Source: Rhodospirillales bacterium
GTDB lineage: Bacteria > Pseudomonadota > Alphaproteobacteria > Rhodospirillales > JABHCV01
Reading direction: 5' to 3'
Length of the DNA stretch: 7,623 bases
Assembly (NCBI GenBank): GCA_016776705.1
Contig: JADHSW010000147.1
Span: 1-7,623, forward strand
Below are positions 6,502 through 7,623 of the stretch, piece after piece. Position numbers and translations under genes: made by a program. Numbering within the stretch: the first letter of the stretch is position 1; the number at the start of each line of letters is the position of its first letter. Below the pieces are notes generated by a model that saw only the letters and a program-made list of their open reading frames with translations, had not been told where the DNA came from and did no database searches.

Positions 6502-7617
6502 ATGATTAAACCATTTCACATTCAGGACACCCTGCTTGGCCTTAAGCGCAACTTCTCCAAGCGCGAAGGAAACGCCAACGGCGTGTTACTGATATCCGCC
6601 GGCGGACTGGGTGATACTGTTCTGTTTTCCCTGTTTGCCGAACGCTTTGCTTCCCTCGCTCGTGACGGTGAGCCGGTGACGGTTCTGCTCAGAAACGACG
6701 CCGCTAAAATGGCCTTTGTCTTACCGAAGTCCATTGGATTGGAAATCGTCAATTTCAAGGATCTTAGAAAATCCCTGACATATCGTCGAAAAATCGCAAA
6801 CCGCCTGTACAGGGCCCATTACCGATTGATTATTTCCACTGATCAGTTGCGCCATCCCGATCTTGACGAGGCCCTGATTGAAATGGCCGCACCGGAAGAG
6901 GCAATCGCCATGGAAGCCCGCTCGTGGCCGAAATACGATGCTGCTTTAAAAAACAATCGCCAACTATTTAGCCGCCTGTACGACAGTGGCCCCAACAGGG
7001 TGGACAAGGTTGTCCGATGGAATAATTTCGCCAACTGGCTTACTGGAAGTGATAACCCGCCCCCGAAAGTGAAAATCGATCAGGGACTTGTCGCCGATGC
7101 CTCCCCGGGTGAAACGCCGGATATTCTGATCCAGCCTTTTTCCGCCGTCAACGCCAAGCAAAGCCCCGTGACCCTGTATAAAAGCATCATCGAAAGTCTA
7201 CCAAAGGGCCTGAGCATCGCCATAACCGGCACTCCCGGTGATCTGAACGCAAACCCTGAATACAATCAACTTCTGGATCTGCCCGGGGTCACATTTGACT
7301 CGTCCACATTTCAGGAACTGGCCCCAGCGCTAAAGGCGGCAAATCTGGTCATCAGTGTTGACACGGCGGCCATGCATTTGGCCGTAGCCCTGGGCGCTCC
7401 TACCCTGTGCCTTGCCAGTGCTGCGTACGTCGGTGAAATCGTGCCTTACGCATCGGATGTAACCCCGGATAACGCCCATGTAATCTATCAGACCATGGCT
7501 TGCGAGGGATGCCTGGGCAAATGCCATCTGGAACCTATCGACGACATGTACCCCTGCGTCGCCGCCCTTGACGCCGAACGGGCCGTCGCCAAGGTCAAAA
7601 AATTGCTTTTTCCATAA
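6502..7617 (+). CDS. Glycosyltransferase family 9 (LPS heptosyltransferase-like)
   Basis: A complete 371-aa cytoplasmic/peripheral GT-B protein. The N-terminal domain opens with VLLISAGGLGDTVLFS (28-43); Asp38 matches the conserved aspartate of the GxGD motif in heptosyltransferases. The C-terminal domain holds ILIQPFSAVNAKQSP (about 209-223) and the family signature VDTAAMHLAVALGAPT (286-301), where Asp287 and the following T-x-x-MH help bind the nucleotide sugar. Near the end is a cysteine cluster at 334, 337, 341 and 352 (C-x2-C-x3-C-x10-C), known in outline from some GT9 relatives. It should add a sugar to an LPS core, capsule or other glycan acceptor; whether the donor is ADP-heptose or something else cannot be told. 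The ATG at 6502 is 5 nt after the preceding stop and has no clear Shine-Dalgarno sequence, so coupled translation is likely. The basic residues 15-21 (KRNFSKR) precede the first strand and could touch the membrane. Confidence 0.9.
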   Translation: MIKPFHIQDTLLGLKRNFSKREGNANGVLLISAGGLGDTVLFSLFAERFASLARDGEPVTVLLRNDAAKMAFVLPKSIGLEIVNFKDLRKSLTYRRKIANRLYRAHYRLIISTDQLRHPDLDEALIEMAAPEEAIAMEARSWPKYDAALKNNRQLFSRLYDSGPNRVDKVVRWNNFANWLTGSDNPPPKVKIDQGLVADASPGETPDILIQPFSAVNAKQSPVTLYKSIIESLPKGLSIAITGTPGDLNANPEYNQLLDLPGVTFDSSTFQELAPALKAANLVISVDTAAMHLAVALGAPTLCLASAAYVGEIVPYASDVTPDNAHVIYQTMACEGCLGKCHLEPIDDMYPCVAALDAERAVAKVKKLLFP

Positions 7618-7623
7618 AAAAAA

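Noticed and set aside
7606..7623. T-run and A-run at the right edge as a terminator after GT9
   Set aside because: Only six bases follow the stop codon and no GC-rich stem is visible; the window ends before anything can be judged.

Overview
The window looks like a chromosomal segment of a Gram-negative, probably alphaproteobacterial (Rhodospirillales-like) organism. The evidence is the style of the proteins: a PAS-containing HAMP sensor with a typical 'xAYDIISSS..YASRIQRSV' linker, a SPINDLY/O-GlcNAc-transferase-like protein with long TPR arrays, and a small DUF6165-type protein next to glycosyltransferases. Base composition looks close to 50% GC by eye. The taxonomic call is an inference, not a measurement. 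Nearly all of the window is coding; no tRNA, rRNA, CRISPR array, insertion sequence or phage gene was seen.

Layout: six genes in two divergent groups around a 153-bp intergenic region (4501-4653). Leftward (minus strand) are a 792-aa TPR/GT41 glycosyltransferase (2122-4500), a periplasmic substrate-binding protein (1229-1984), and a membrane sensor protein (1-1221) whose C-terminal output domain lies beyond the left edge. The last two are 7 nt apart and look translationally coupled; 137 bp with a weak inverted repeat separate them from the GT41 gene, so they may be a separate unit. Rightward (plus strand) are manC, a bifunctional GDP-mannose pyrophosphorylase/phosphomannose isomerase (4654-6069), a 130-aa DUF6165-like protein with a TTG start (6104-6496), and a GT9 glycosyltransferase (6502-7617). 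Gaps of 34 and 5 nt suggest one operon.

How they may work together: ManC makes GDP-mannose, a precursor for mannose, fucose, rhamnose or perosamine-type sugars. GT9 resembles LPS heptosyltransferases and would build a surface glycan. The GT41 protein carries an OGT-like asparagine ladder through its TPR superhelix, which points to protein rather than lipid acceptors. Together this suggests a surface-polysaccharide and/or protein glycosylation locus (flagellin is one possible target, by analogy), with a neighbouring extracellular-solute sensing pair. The families are each recognisable; what is least understood is the DUF6165-like protein, the acceptor of the GT41 enzyme, and the orphan binding protein/sensor pair. 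The divergent intergenic region holds a 22-bp dyad and two mutually exclusive hairpins that are candidates for regulation.
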